Source of the DNA: Pseudomonas saudimassiliensis
GTDB taxonomy: Bacteria; Pseudomonadota; Gammaproteobacteria; Pseudomonadales; Pseudomonadaceae
DNA: 64,000 bases
Direction: 5' to 3'
NCBI RefSeq assembly: GCF_000939975.1
Contig: NZ_LK391969.1
Coordinates: forward strand, 1,313,412 to 1,377,411
This document shows positions 55,987 to 63,631 of this stretch, piece by piece. Under the pieces are notes generated by a model, which was not told the DNA's origin, ran no database searches, and was given only the letters and a program-made list of their open reading frames with translations. Each line of letters starts with the position of its first letter. Position 1 is the first letter of the stretch. The position numbers were made by a program, and so were the translations under genes.

Positions 55987-56421
55987 ATGAATGCCCAACC
56001 TTCGAGGGCGACCTGGAGCCTGCTGCTGCTAACTTGGCTGGTTGCACTGGTATCGACCCTGTCCGCGCTATTCATTGGCGAGGTGATGGGGCAAGCACCT
56101 TGCGTGCTGTGCTGGTTCCAGCGTGCATTCATGTTTCCGCTGGCAGTGATTCTGGCCATAGCTTGCTACCGCTCGGATTTCACAATTTGGCGTTATGCCC
56201 TACCGCTGACCACTATCGGTGCGGCGCTGGCATTTTTTCATACGCTACTCTATGCAGGGCTCACTCCACAGCCGATCCAGCCTTGCACAGCCACCGGCCC
56301 ATCCTGCTCGGGCGCCGGGATGACACTCTTCGGCGTAGTGCCACTGCCCGCACTCGCTCTTTTCTCCTTTATCCTGATAGCCATTCTGCTCATTCTCATC
56401 CGTCGGATAACAACTTTATGA
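55987..56421 (+). CDS. DsbB/BdbC-like disulfide bond formation protein
   Basis: Membrane thiol oxidase that reoxidises a DsbA partner and passes electrons to quinone. The ATG at 55987 (MNAQPSRATWSLLLL) gives 144 residues and four membrane helices, the short BdbC size. The first Cys pair is in APCVLCWFQR and the second in QPCTATGPSCSG. The longer frame to 55846 does not look coding. Its stop overlaps the next gene start (ATGA). Confidence 0.88.
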   Translation: MNAQPSRATWSLLLLTWLVALVSTLSALFIGEVMGQAPCVLCWFQRAFMFPLAVILAIACYRSDFTIWRYALPLTTIGAALAFFHTLLYAGLTPQPIQPCTATGPSCSGAGMTLFGVVPLPALALFSFILIAILLILIRRITTL

Positions 56422-57101
56422 ATCGCCGTTCCGTGGTCCTGATCATCAGTGCCGTGATCCTGGCCGTCTTTGCTGCCGCCGTATTCTTCTATTCCTCACA
56501 GTTACAATCACCTCAACAGTCCGTGGCTCCCGGTTCGACAGCTCAAAAGACCGCGACACAACCCAAACAGAGCGGCGGCCAACTGGTCCGCCCCCACTCG
56601 CCGGTCTTCGGTCCGGTGCAGGCACCAGTAACCATCGTGGAGTTCTTCGATCCTTCCTGCGAGGCATGTCGCGCCTTCCATCCTTATGTGAAGCAGATTC
56701 TCGCTGAGAATCCGGAAGATGTACGTTTGGTATTGCGCTATGTGCTGTTCCATCCGGGCTCGGAAGAAGTAGCGCGGATGCTTGAGGCGGCGCGCAAGCA
56801 AAACCTCCATGAACAGGTGCTGGAGGCTGTGTTGGAGGCCCAGCCCGGTTGGCACGACGATCCCAAGGTGGCGCAGGCATGGGCTGCTGCCGAGCGCGTC
56901 GGCCTGAACCTCGAGCAGGCCCGCCAGGATATGCACGCACCTGGCGTCAACGCCGTGCTGGAAACGGATATGCAGGACGTCATGGCTGTTGGGATTCGTG
57001 GCACCCCGACCTTTTTTGTCAATGGTCGTGCGCTCAGCGAGTTCGGCCCCGAGCCGCTGCGCCGGTTGGTGAGCAGCGAAACAGCCAAGGCACGGGAATG
57101 A
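56418..57101 (+). CDS. DsbA-family thioredoxin-fold protein (BdbD-like)
   Basis: The 227-residue exported protein has an N-terminal signal anchor (VVLIISAVILAVFAAAVFF), a Gln/Ser/Pro linker and a DsbA-type domain with active site FFDPSCEACRAF (CxxC = CEAC) and cis-proline loop RGTPTFFVNG. It is the natural partner of the DsbB-like protein in front and might mature Cys-containing periplasmic metal-resistance or transfer proteins. ATGA overlap indicates coupled translation. Confidence 0.9.
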   Translation: MNRRSVVLIISAVILAVFAAAVFFYSSQLQSPQQSVAPGSTAQKTATQPKQSGGQLVRPHSPVFGPVQAPVTIVEFFDPSCEACRAFHPYVKQILAENPEDVRLVLRYVLFHPGSEEVARMLEAARKQNLHEQVLEAVLEAQPGWHDDPKVAQAWAAAERVGLNLEQARQDMHAPGVNAVLETDMQDVMAVGIRGTPTFFVNGRALSEFGPEPLRRLVSSETAKARE

Positions 57102-57105
57102 CACT

Positions 57106-57567
57106 ATGAGCGCGCTGGAGAACCGCGTACCACCGCTGCTGGTGGTGGGCCTGATTGCTCTGCTGATGAGTTTGGCGGCCTCCAAGTTACCAGACATTGA
57201 GCTGGCATGGACCGCGCGCCTGACTTTCGCTTTGTCGGTACTGTTCCTGGGGCTCGGCGTGTGTCTCTTCGGTGTGCTATCGTTTCGCCGCGCGTGCACT
57301 ACGGTTAATCCATTGCAGCCACAGCAGGCTTCAGAATTGGTAGAGGCTGGCATCTACCGGTATAGCCGCAACCCCATGTACTTGGGTTTCGCCATCATAC
57401 TGACGGCTTGGGCGTTGATTCTGGTCTCGCCTCTCGCCCTGCTGGGCGTCGTTGTCTTTGTGTTGTACATGAATCGTTTCCAGATCGCACCAGAAGAGCG
57501 GGCCCTGGAAGCGCTGTTCGGCGAATCATTTGTTCGCTACCGTGTACGAGTGCGCCGCTGGATCTGA
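57106..57567 (+). CDS. Isoprenylcysteine carboxyl methyltransferase (ICMT)-like membrane protein
   Basis: A 153-residue protein with four to five hydrophobic segments and the PEMT/ICMT signature YRYSRNPMYLGF plus a C-terminal EERALEALFGESFVRYRVRVRRW, where SAM binds in the family. The substrate in bacteria is generally unknown. It lies 5 bp after the DsbA-like gene, so dsbB-dsbA-icmt is one operon. Confidence 0.85.
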   Translation: MSALENRVPPLLVVGLIALLMSLAASKLPDIELAWTARLTFALSVLFLGLGVCLFGVLSFRRACTTVNPLQPQQASELVEAGIYRYSRNPMYLGFAIILTAWALILVSPLALLGVVVFVLYMNRFQIAPEERALEALFGESFVRYRVRVRRWI

Positions 57568-57904
57568 GCGTTGGCGCCGGTAGCGACTTGCGGGGACTTG
57601 CTCATCGCGTCAGCCTGCCGAAAGTCCCCCTGCGATCCAGGCGACAGAACACTGTGCCGCGGGCAATCCCGTGGCACTGATCCAGTCGAGATAAGCCTGC
57701 ACCCGGAAGAGGCATTTCAAGGCCGGTATCTGGACCACCTTTGTAGTCGTTATCGTTGCAGACCGCCAGAGGCTAAGAGCTGCCTTCATGCCAGGCAGCT
57801 AGCACTCAAAGTACGGTATTTTCCAATCCCAGTGCGTAGGAGCCGTGGAAAGGGGAAACTGCCAAAACCTTACTCCAGCCGGCTAGAAGAATTTATTGAT
57901 AGCC

Positions 57905-58160
57905 TCAATGTGGGGCGGCTGCGACGGTAGAGGTTTTCGAGGCAAGTATCTTTGCGGCAATCGGCGATGTAATCATCTGAATGACGGCAAAGAACGCGGC
58001 TGGTACAGCAATTTCCGAGGGTAAGCCAGACGCTGTCACAAACGCTGCAGCGATACTGAATTCCTTTTTGCTCACTGTGAACAGATACGCAATCAGCTCT
58101 TGCCGGTCGGCCACAAAGAATTTTGCGATAGAACGGTTAGCACCGATTTTCTGGGGAATC
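57905..58160 (-). pseudogene. C-terminal fragment of a bile acid:sodium symporter (BASS) family transporter
   Basis: Minus-strand frame just after an in-frame TAG (about 58163) reads NRSIAKFFVADRQELIAY, FTVSKKEFSIAAAFVTASG and ending KILASKTSTVAAAPH. These match the last two helices of BASS transporters, normally 300+ residues, so about three quarters of the gene is gone. The 337 bp from 57568 to 57904 hold no recognised gene; a 120-codon plus-strand frame there (57571-57930) looks random. Confidence 0.7.
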
Positions 58161-58235
58161 TGCTAAATTCTAGATCATTCACTGCCCCGAAAGCTTTAGT
58201 TATGCATAGACTCGATCAAGGAGGTCGCGAGTATT

Positions 58236-59132
58236 TTAACCTTTGAGCGCCAGAATGCGCCGAGCGCCATTGATCACGATCAGGACCACAATTGTACCGA
58301 TAACCAAATCTGGATAACTGGATCCTGTCCAGGCAACCAAAGCGCCGGCAATGATAACCCCCATATTGATCACTACATCATTAGCTGAAAATATCCAGCT
58401 TGCCTTCATGTGTGCCCCCCCCTCGCGGTGCTTGGATATCAACAACAGGCAACCTATATTAGCGATCAAAGCGACGAAGGCTGTTGCCATCATCATTCCC
58501 GATTCTGGCTCGCTACCAAACACAAAACGTCGTCCCACTTCCACAAGTACGCCTATAGCTAGAATTAGCTGCAGCCAACCTGCTAGATGCGCGGCGCGTA
58601 CCTGCATTTTTACACCATGACCTACGGCATAAAGAGCAAGGCCATAGACGGCTGCATCGGCAAACATATCCAAGGAATCAGCGATCAATCCGGTAGACTG
58701 GGCGATCAAGCCAGCAGCCATCTCCACAACGAACATAAACGCATTGATGCCGAGCAATATGCGTAGGGTGCCGGATTCCTGCGAAGCAGAGGCCGCTGAA
58801 ACTTCAGCTGCATTTATCGTATCTTGGTCGGCAATGACGGTTTCCTGAAGAGACGCACCCAACCCCAAGGTCACTAGCTTCGCCGTAATAGGTTCAGCCT
58901 CGCCGCAATGCACGACCTTAAGCCGGCGGTTTGGTAAATCGAAGGACAACGCCTGAATTTCCTCGAAGCCGTTCAGTGCCAGGCGGATCATTCGTTCTTC
59001 TGATGGGCAGTCCATCTTCGGCACGGCATAAACACTGATCCATTTTCCCAATGCTTCGGAGGAGTCTAGCTTTTCGTTACCCGCTGAGGGCGTTGCATCG
59101 CAGCCACAGGGGCCGACACAGGATTTGCTCAT
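58236..59132 (-). CDS. Cation exporter with N-terminal metal-binding-like domain (CDF-type)
   Basis: The 298-residue protein starts MSKSCVGPCGCDATPS (Cys-rich), then has a ferredoxin-like domain with PKMDCPSEERMIRLALNG (about residues 30-110) and a membrane part with six helices and CDF-type metal sites (ADSLDMFADA and SANDVVINMGVI). Such two-part exporters are found next to cadR and move Cd/Zn/Co out. It has its own MerR-type promoter and is divergent from cadR. Confidence 0.85.
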   Translation of the reverse strand: MSKSCVGPCGCDATPSAGNEKLDSSEALGKWISVYAVPKMDCPSEERMIRLALNGFEEIQALSFDLPNRRLKVVHCGEAEPITAKLVTLGLGASLQETVIADQDTINAAEVSAASASQESGTLRILLGINAFMFVVEMAAGLIAQSTGLIADSLDMFADAAVYGLALYAVGHGVKMQVRAAHLAGWLQLILAIGVLVEVGRRFVFGSEPESGMMMATAFVALIANIGCLLLISKHREGGAHMKASWIFSANDVVINMGVIIAGALVAWTGSSYPDLVIGTIVVLIVINGARRILALKG

Positions 59133-59165
59133 GATAAGGTTTCTCTCCAACGGTAAGGTGATACT

Positions 59166-59196
59166 ATTTAAAACTATATAGTAGCTATAAGGTCAA
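59166..59196 (-). promoter_or_regulatory. CadR-controlled promoter with 19-bp spacer
   Basis: On the minus strand: -35 TTGACC (59191-59196), a 19-bp spacer (59172-59190) containing the dyad-like CTATATAGTAGCTATA, and -10 TTAAAT (59166-59171). A 19-bp spacer with a dyad is the hallmark of MerR-family promoters, which the metal-bound activator twists into use. It drives the cation exporter at 58236-59132. Confidence 0.85.
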
Positions 59197-59228
59197 CCGG
59201 ACAGAGGATTAGCTAAGGGAGGAGCCTC

Positions 59229-59636
59229 ATGCGCATTGGTCAATTGGCACGGTTAGTAGGGATCGATACGCAGACGATCCGCTTCTATGAACAGCAGGGC
59301 TTGTTACCGCCTCCTGATCGGCAAAAAAACGGTTATCGTGTCTATACCGAAGAACATGGTAAGCGGCTGGCCTTTATCCGTCGCTGCAGAATCCTTGATC
59401 TCTCACTTGCCGAGACTTCAGAGCTACAGAGTTATCAGGATGATCCTCATCAACCTTGTTCAGCCGTCAACGCCTTGCTCGATGAGCACATCTCTCATGT
59501 GCGATCACAGATAGCAGCTCTGCAAGCGGTTGAGAAGCAGCTCGTTTCACTGAGAGCGGGTTGTAATGATGACCGAGAAGTCGAGCGATGTGGTGTTCTT
59601 GCTGGAATTCGAGAGGGAAGCATGTACCAACAGTAG
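59229..59636 (+). CDS. cadR: MerR-family Cd(II)/Pb(II)-responsive regulator
   Basis: The 135-residue protein has the MerR DNA-binding domain MRIGQLARLVGIDTQTIRFY, a dimerisation helix, and the CadR/PbrR metal ligands: Cys in HQPCSAVNALL, and two Cys in the loop AGCNDDREVERCGVL. GGGAGGAG precedes the ATG. Cys pattern favours Cd/Pb (CadR) over Zn (ZntR). It is divergent from its likely target exporter. Confidence 0.93.
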   Translation: MRIGQLARLVGIDTQTIRFYEQQGLLPPPDRQKNGYRVYTEEHGKRLAFIRRCRILDLSLAETSELQSYQDDPHQPCSAVNALLDEHISHVRSQIAALQAVEKQLVSLRAGCNDDREVERCGVLAGIREGSMYQQ

Positions 59637-59824
59637 GTAAAGCCCTAAACCCCGAAACTGAGGCCTGAATTCCAGGACAAAGTCTCATCTGCTCATGGCC
59701 AAGCGCCGGCATAGCCCCAAGGCTTTGTTGCAGCGTAAATTTACGGCGCTGAAATAAATCAAAATATCACCGAAACTGCGGTGCTGTATGGGCTTGGTCA
59801 GCGCACGCCATGGCTAGCTGCAAG

Positions 59825-59840
59825 ATTACAGAATTGTAAT
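59825..59840. promoter_or_regulatory. CopR/CzcR-type box
   Basis: ATTACAGAATTGTAAT, an inverted repeat ATTACA / TGTAAT. This closely matches the box bound by copper/zinc response regulators of Pseudomonas (TTACAGAAATGTAA type) and lies 85 bp before the PtrA-like gene. The regulator is not in the window. Confidence 0.65.
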
Positions 59841-59924
59841 ATTCTGCTCATCCTTGCGTTATCGGAAGCCGTTTAAACTAAAGAAGAAATTTCATCATCA
59901 ACACTCGACTAAGTGAGGCTTCCG

Positions 59925-60155
59925 ATGACCATTATTATACGTCTATTAGCTGTAGGGATGCTGATGGGCTTTTTGAGTCCAGTTTACGCAGTTAACGAGC
60001 AAGCAAATGGTGGTCTTGATCGTATGAGAGCGTTCCATGAGGACTTTAAGTCCAATCAAGAGCGCTTGCGAGCTGAACGGGCGTCAGCGGCCCAAGTAAC
60101 CGAAAGCGATCAAGAGAAAGAAAAAGTTTCTGATGGATCCAGGGATAATGGTTAA
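59925..60155 (+). CDS. Small secreted PtrA-like protein
   Basis: ATG at 59925 (MTIIIRLLAVGMLMGFLSPVYA) with GAGG upstream; the GTG at 59913 is less likely. After the signal peptide (cut after VYA) comes a 55-residue charged helix (GGLDRMRAFHEDF, ERLRAERASA, ending SRDNG). The layout and the Cop-box before it fit the copper-inducible PtrA family of Pseudomonas. Sequence kinship is only suggestive. Confidence 0.6.
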   Translation: MTIIIRLLAVGMLMGFLSPVYAVNEQANGGLDRMRAFHEDFKSNQERLRAERASAAQVTESDQEKEKVSDGSRDNG

Positions 60156-60241
60156 CGCTTGCTGTTATTTTCTGACATAAGCGAGGGTGAAATGCCAGGA
60201 AATGCCTGGCATTTCAATTTGTTCTAGTTCTTGCAGCTGCC

Positions 60242-60562
60242 CTAATTTTCACCTGGGCATCTTGATAGCATGGAATACCTTATGGTTTCCAACTCCCCTT
60301 TTGAATTTTCAAATGTCGACATTCTTTTGAAAACACCGCAACTCTTTGGGTCTCTTGAAACTCGAATCGTGTTTGCGATATCAAGCTTCATTCCGTATTC
60401 ATAATCTTTTACTGTAGGGACTTTTTGTCCTGTTTTTTCGGCATAAGACTCTACAAAGCGCTCATGTTCTTCCAGGAGAATTCGGTTATCAGTGTAGAAT
60501 GACGTGGCTTGCGCCGTTAGTGTAAAAACAAAAAGTAAAGCCGCTATTGAAGCTTTAATCAT
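60242..60562 (-). CDS. Hypothetical exported protein (106 aa)
   Basis: ATG 60562 (MIKASIAALLFVFTLTAQA) starts a clear signal peptide, with a G-rich GGGGGCGAGG upstream; the in-frame start at 60589 adds unlikely residues. The mature part is hydrophilic, with two Cys (SCGVFKR and SRCPGEN) that could pair. I do not recognise the family. It lies between two metal-related genes in an AT-rich part of the element. Confidence 0.6.
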   Translation of the reverse strand: MIKASIAALLFVFTLTAQATSFYTDNRILLEEHERFVESYAEKTGQKVPTVKDYEYGMKLDIANTIRVSRDPKSCGVFKRMSTFENSKGELETIRYSMLSRCPGEN

Positions 60563-60939
60563 GCCTCGCCCCCATAAGTGTATTTCCAATAGAATACCGA
60601 TTTAAGCTGTCCTGAAGATGACTGAGAAATTACAAAACTGACAGGCAGTTTTGGCGCCGCTTTGGCTTAACAAAAAGCACCGTACAGAGATTGCAAAATT
60701 TGTCAGGTGGCATAACAATTAATAGCTTACCTACATGGCGAGGCGTCTCGCGGGATCGTCCAGTTATCGGTATGTTGACGTCAGTGACGGCACGAATTCG
60801 CACAGCATTGGTCGTATTGTGATCAGTGGAGTGACGGCAAATTGTTACCTGGTCAAACGGCGTTGACGCTATTGCCCTTGGGTCGTTCGGATCTATCCTT
60901 TGGCCTTACGTTGGTTTTTTCTAGGAGCGGTTAAGAAAA
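60563..60939. other. 377-bp region without gene before czcD
   Basis: No coding frame of note. Seen: ATTACAAAACTGACAG near 60630 and TTGCAAAATTTGTCAGG near 60690, both resembling half of the CopR/CzcR box above, so the czcD promoter may be metal-regulated through a two-component system. The match is loose. Confidence 0.35.
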
Positions 60940-61854
60940 ATGAGCCATAACCATAACCCCGAAACCTTAGGCGATAAGCGTCTGGTTGCTGCTATTGGTG
61001 TCAACATCGTACTGACATTCGCACAAGTCGTAGGCGGAGTGCTCTCTGGTAGCCTATCACTCATAGCTGACGCGCTACATAATTTGAGTGATGCCGCATC
61101 GCTGGTAATAGCGCTCATCGCACGTAAGATCGGCCGCAGACCACCAGATGCGTTTAAAACCTTTGGCTATCGACGTAGTGAAACCATAGCGGCTTTGATC
61201 AACTTGGTCACACTGATTATCATCGGTCTCTACCTTATTTACGAGGCTATAGGTCGATTTTTTTCTCCCCAACCGATTGAGGGGTGGACAGTGGTCGTGG
61301 TGGCGGGAATAGCCTTGATTGTAGATGTCGTCACAGCCAGCCTAACCTACACGATGTCTAAGAACAGCATGAATATAAAGGCGGCGTTCTTGCATAATGT
61401 TTCGGATGCATTAGCCTCCGTTGGTGTTGTTATAGCTGGGACATTGATCCTTCTGTATGGCTGGTACTGGGCGGATACTGTACTGACATTAATCATTGCT
61501 GGATACGTGTTGTGGCAGGGGTTTAGTATGCTACCCAAAACCATTCATCTACTAATGGAGGGGGTGCCGGAAGGAGTGTCCATTCCTGATATCATCTATG
61601 TCATGGAGGATATGAGCGGCGTTGAGAGCGTCCATCATGTACATGTTTGGGAAATCGCCGAACATACTATTGCCTTGGAAGCCCATGTTGTCATAAGGAC
61701 GGTTGATTTGCCCGACATCGAGCGGCTGAAGGCTGAATTAAAACGTGTGCTTCATGAGCAATTCAAAGTTGACCACTCGACACTTGAAATGGAGCTGGAC
61801 AGCAATGTATGTATAGATACTAGGGAGACCGACAGTCATCGCAACCAAAGCTAG
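60940..61854 (+). CDS. czcD: CDF cation efflux protein CzcD
   Basis: Zn/Co/Cd-proton antiporter of the inner membrane. The 304-residue product begins MSHNHNPETLGDKRL (His-rich start), has six membrane helices, the site-A motifs ADALHNLSDA and HNVSDALAS, and a C-terminal cytosolic domain with VHHVHVWEIAEHTIALEAHV. The start follows AGGAGCGG. It is the first plus-strand gene of the czc group. Confidence 0.92.
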   Translation: MSHNHNPETLGDKRLVAAIGVNIVLTFAQVVGGVLSGSLSLIADALHNLSDAASLVIALIARKIGRRPPDAFKTFGYRRSETIAALINLVTLIIIGLYLIYEAIGRFFSPQPIEGWTVVVVAGIALIVDVVTASLTYTMSKNSMNIKAAFLHNVSDALASVGVVIAGTLILLYGWYWADTVLTLIIAGYVLWQGFSMLPKTIHLLMEGVPEGVSIPDIIYVMEDMSGVESVHHVHVWEIAEHTIALEAHVVIRTVDLPDIERLKAELKRVLHEQFKVDHSTLEMELDSNVCIDTRETDSHRNQS

Positions 61855-61968
61855 GCTGCAACCCAGATAAGGTAGGGGTGGATTACACTGACTAAGTTTT
61901 TTGCGGTTACAGATTTTCACTAGCCAGGTATATTGCGCGATGTTTGCATCTCTGATAGCCTCCCGATC

Positions 61969-62322
61969 ATGAACAGATTTTCCCATCTACATAGGCTAAT
62001 GATCGTCGCGTTGCTTCTGGGAGCATTCGCGATCATACCTCTTGTTGATGCTGCTGCTTGTATGATAGAGGTTGGGACGGTTGATGTCCCCATCGCTGCC
62101 GATGGGGGTAAACAGCCTGATCATCAGGCACAAGAAAAAGGAAGTTCTTTTGCTTTCGTGGATGGCCATTGCGATCATGGCCATTGCCATCATACAACAT
62201 CACATGTCTCCGCACGTGCCTCAGGCACAGCGCCGGTCGACCGCGTAAGATATGACTTGATGGGTTTCAATAAAGCTCCCTCTCATACCCCCGACGGATT
62301 AATACGCCCCCCCAAAGCTTGA
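61969..62322 (+). CDS. His-rich exported CzcI-like protein
   Basis: A 117-residue protein with a signal peptide (MIVALLLGAFAIIPLVDA) and a histidine/cysteine-rich centre DGHCDHGHCHHTTSH that would bind Zn, Co or Cu in the periplasm. Position just before czcC and this composition fit CzcI-type proteins, which tune czc expression or buffer metal. ATG 61969 is used; the frame from 61933 lacks a signal. No strong ribosome site is seen. Confidence 0.6.
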   Translation: MNRFSHLHRLMIVALLLGAFAIIPLVDAAACMIEVGTVDVPIAADGGKQPDHQAQEKGSSFAFVDGHCDHGHCHHTTSHVSARASGTAPVDRVRYDLMGFNKAPSHTPDGLIRPPKA

Positions 62323-62380
62323 CGAGCTTCTATACCTGCTTCCGCAGGTGCTTTGTCAACTATCGCTTTGGGAGTTTTGC

Positions 62381-63631
62381 ATGCCTATGCTACCTAACCG
62401 ATCGCTACGCGCGATCGGGTGTACCATGGTGGCCGCCTCATTAATATCGACACCATCGATACTGGCTGCCCCGGCACCATCTTATGAAGTTCTGATCGAC
62501 CAACTCGGTCTGTCACCTGCCACGCTCGAAGCCGAAGCTCTGTACGACGCTGCAGAAGCTCAGGCGCGGCAGGCACGAGCCTTACCCAACCCCTCTATAA
62601 CGCTGGAGGCAGAAAATGCCTATGGCAGCGGTCCTTACTCCGGTTACGGTAGCGCGGATTCCACGATATCTATCAGCCAGCCGCTGGAACTCTGGGGACA
62701 ACGCGGAGCGCGTATCCGTGCGGCGCAGGCCGAAGCGGAAGCAGCTGGGCTACGTCGAGACCAGACACGCTGGATGACAGCTGGCCGCCTGGCCATCGCC
62801 TATGCTGAGGCAGAAGCTGCCGCCTTGCGCCACAAGCTGGCGGGTGAGGCATTATCTTTGACACAGGACGAATTGCGAGCGGCGCAAGCGCTCGTGGATC
62901 AAGGCCGGGAACCCACGTTGCGCGCTCTTCAAGCAAACAGCGAGGTGGCCGCTGCACAGGCGATATTGGACGAGGCCCGGGCAAACCGTGACGCCGCCTT
63001 GGCTCAACTTACCGCACTGGCGTCATTGGACGAACCAGCCAGCTCGATCAGTTACAGCCTGCTCGACCGCGTACCCGAAGAGCCTGATGCATTTTCAACT
63101 GTGCCAATGGCAGTGAGGGTCGCGGAAGCTGAGCTGGACGCTGCTGAGGGCCTTGTCACCGTAGAGCAGCGCCGTGCTCGTCCGGACGTCACAGCATCGC
63201 TTGGCATGCAACGATTCGGTGAGACCAGTGATAAGGCTTTCATGTTTGGGGTCAGTCTATCAATTCCAATATTTGACCGTAACAAGGGTGCTATTAGCGC
63301 AGCACAAGCTCAGCAGCGGGCCGCCGAGGCGAGACTCGCCTATAGCAGGTCGGAAGTCCTGGCGGCCCACCGGGCGGCCCAAGCCAGCCTCGGCGCCTCC
63401 AATAGTAGAACGCACGCTGCTGATAGTGGCGTGGCGGCGGCTACGGAAGCCTATCGCCTGGCACGTATCGGTTACGACGCGGGACGTATCTCGCAGTTGG
63501 AATTGCGCAGCATCCGTACAGCATTAATTGACGCCCGTTACGCAGCTGTAGATGCCCGCCTCGCGCGCGTCCGCGCAGAAATTGACCTGGCGCGCCTGGA
63601 AGGGCGCGTACCTTTTGGGGAAGCACCATGA
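62381..63631 (+). CDS. czcC: Outer-membrane efflux protein CzcC (TolC family)
   Basis: Outer-membrane channel of the CzcCBA RND metal exporter. ATG 62381 (MPMLPNRSLRAIG) has GGGAG seven bases upstream and gives a signal peptide. The 416-residue protein has the alternating long helices of TolC (NPSITLEAENAYGSGP, DSTISISQPLELWGQRGARI, and FMFGVSLSIPIFDRNKG in the second repeat). Its stop overlaps the czcB start (ATGA). Confidence 0.93.
   Translation: MPMLPNRSLRAIGCTMVAASLISTPSILAAPAPSYEVLIDQLGLSPATLEAEALYDAAEAQARQARALPNPSITLEAENAYGSGPYSGYGSADSTISISQPLELWGQRGARIRAAQAEAEAAGLRRDQTRWMTAGRLAIAYAEAEAAALRHKLAGEALSLTQDELRAAQALVDQGREPTLRALQANSEVAAAQAILDEARANRDAALAQLTALASLDEPASSISYSLLDRVPEEPDAFSTVPMAVRVAEAELDAAEGLVTVEQRRARPDVTASLGMQRFGETSDKAFMFGVSLSIPIFDRNKGAISAAQAQQRAAEARLAYSRSEVLAAHRAAQASLGASNSRTHAADSGVAAATEAYRLARIGYDAGRISQLELRSIRTALIDARYAAVDARLARVRAEIDLARLEGRVPFGEAP

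Noticed and set aside
57571-57930. 119-codon plus-strand gene
   Set aside because: Cys/Arg-rich product with no recognisable domain and no convincing ribosome site; overlaps the symporter remnant on the other strand.
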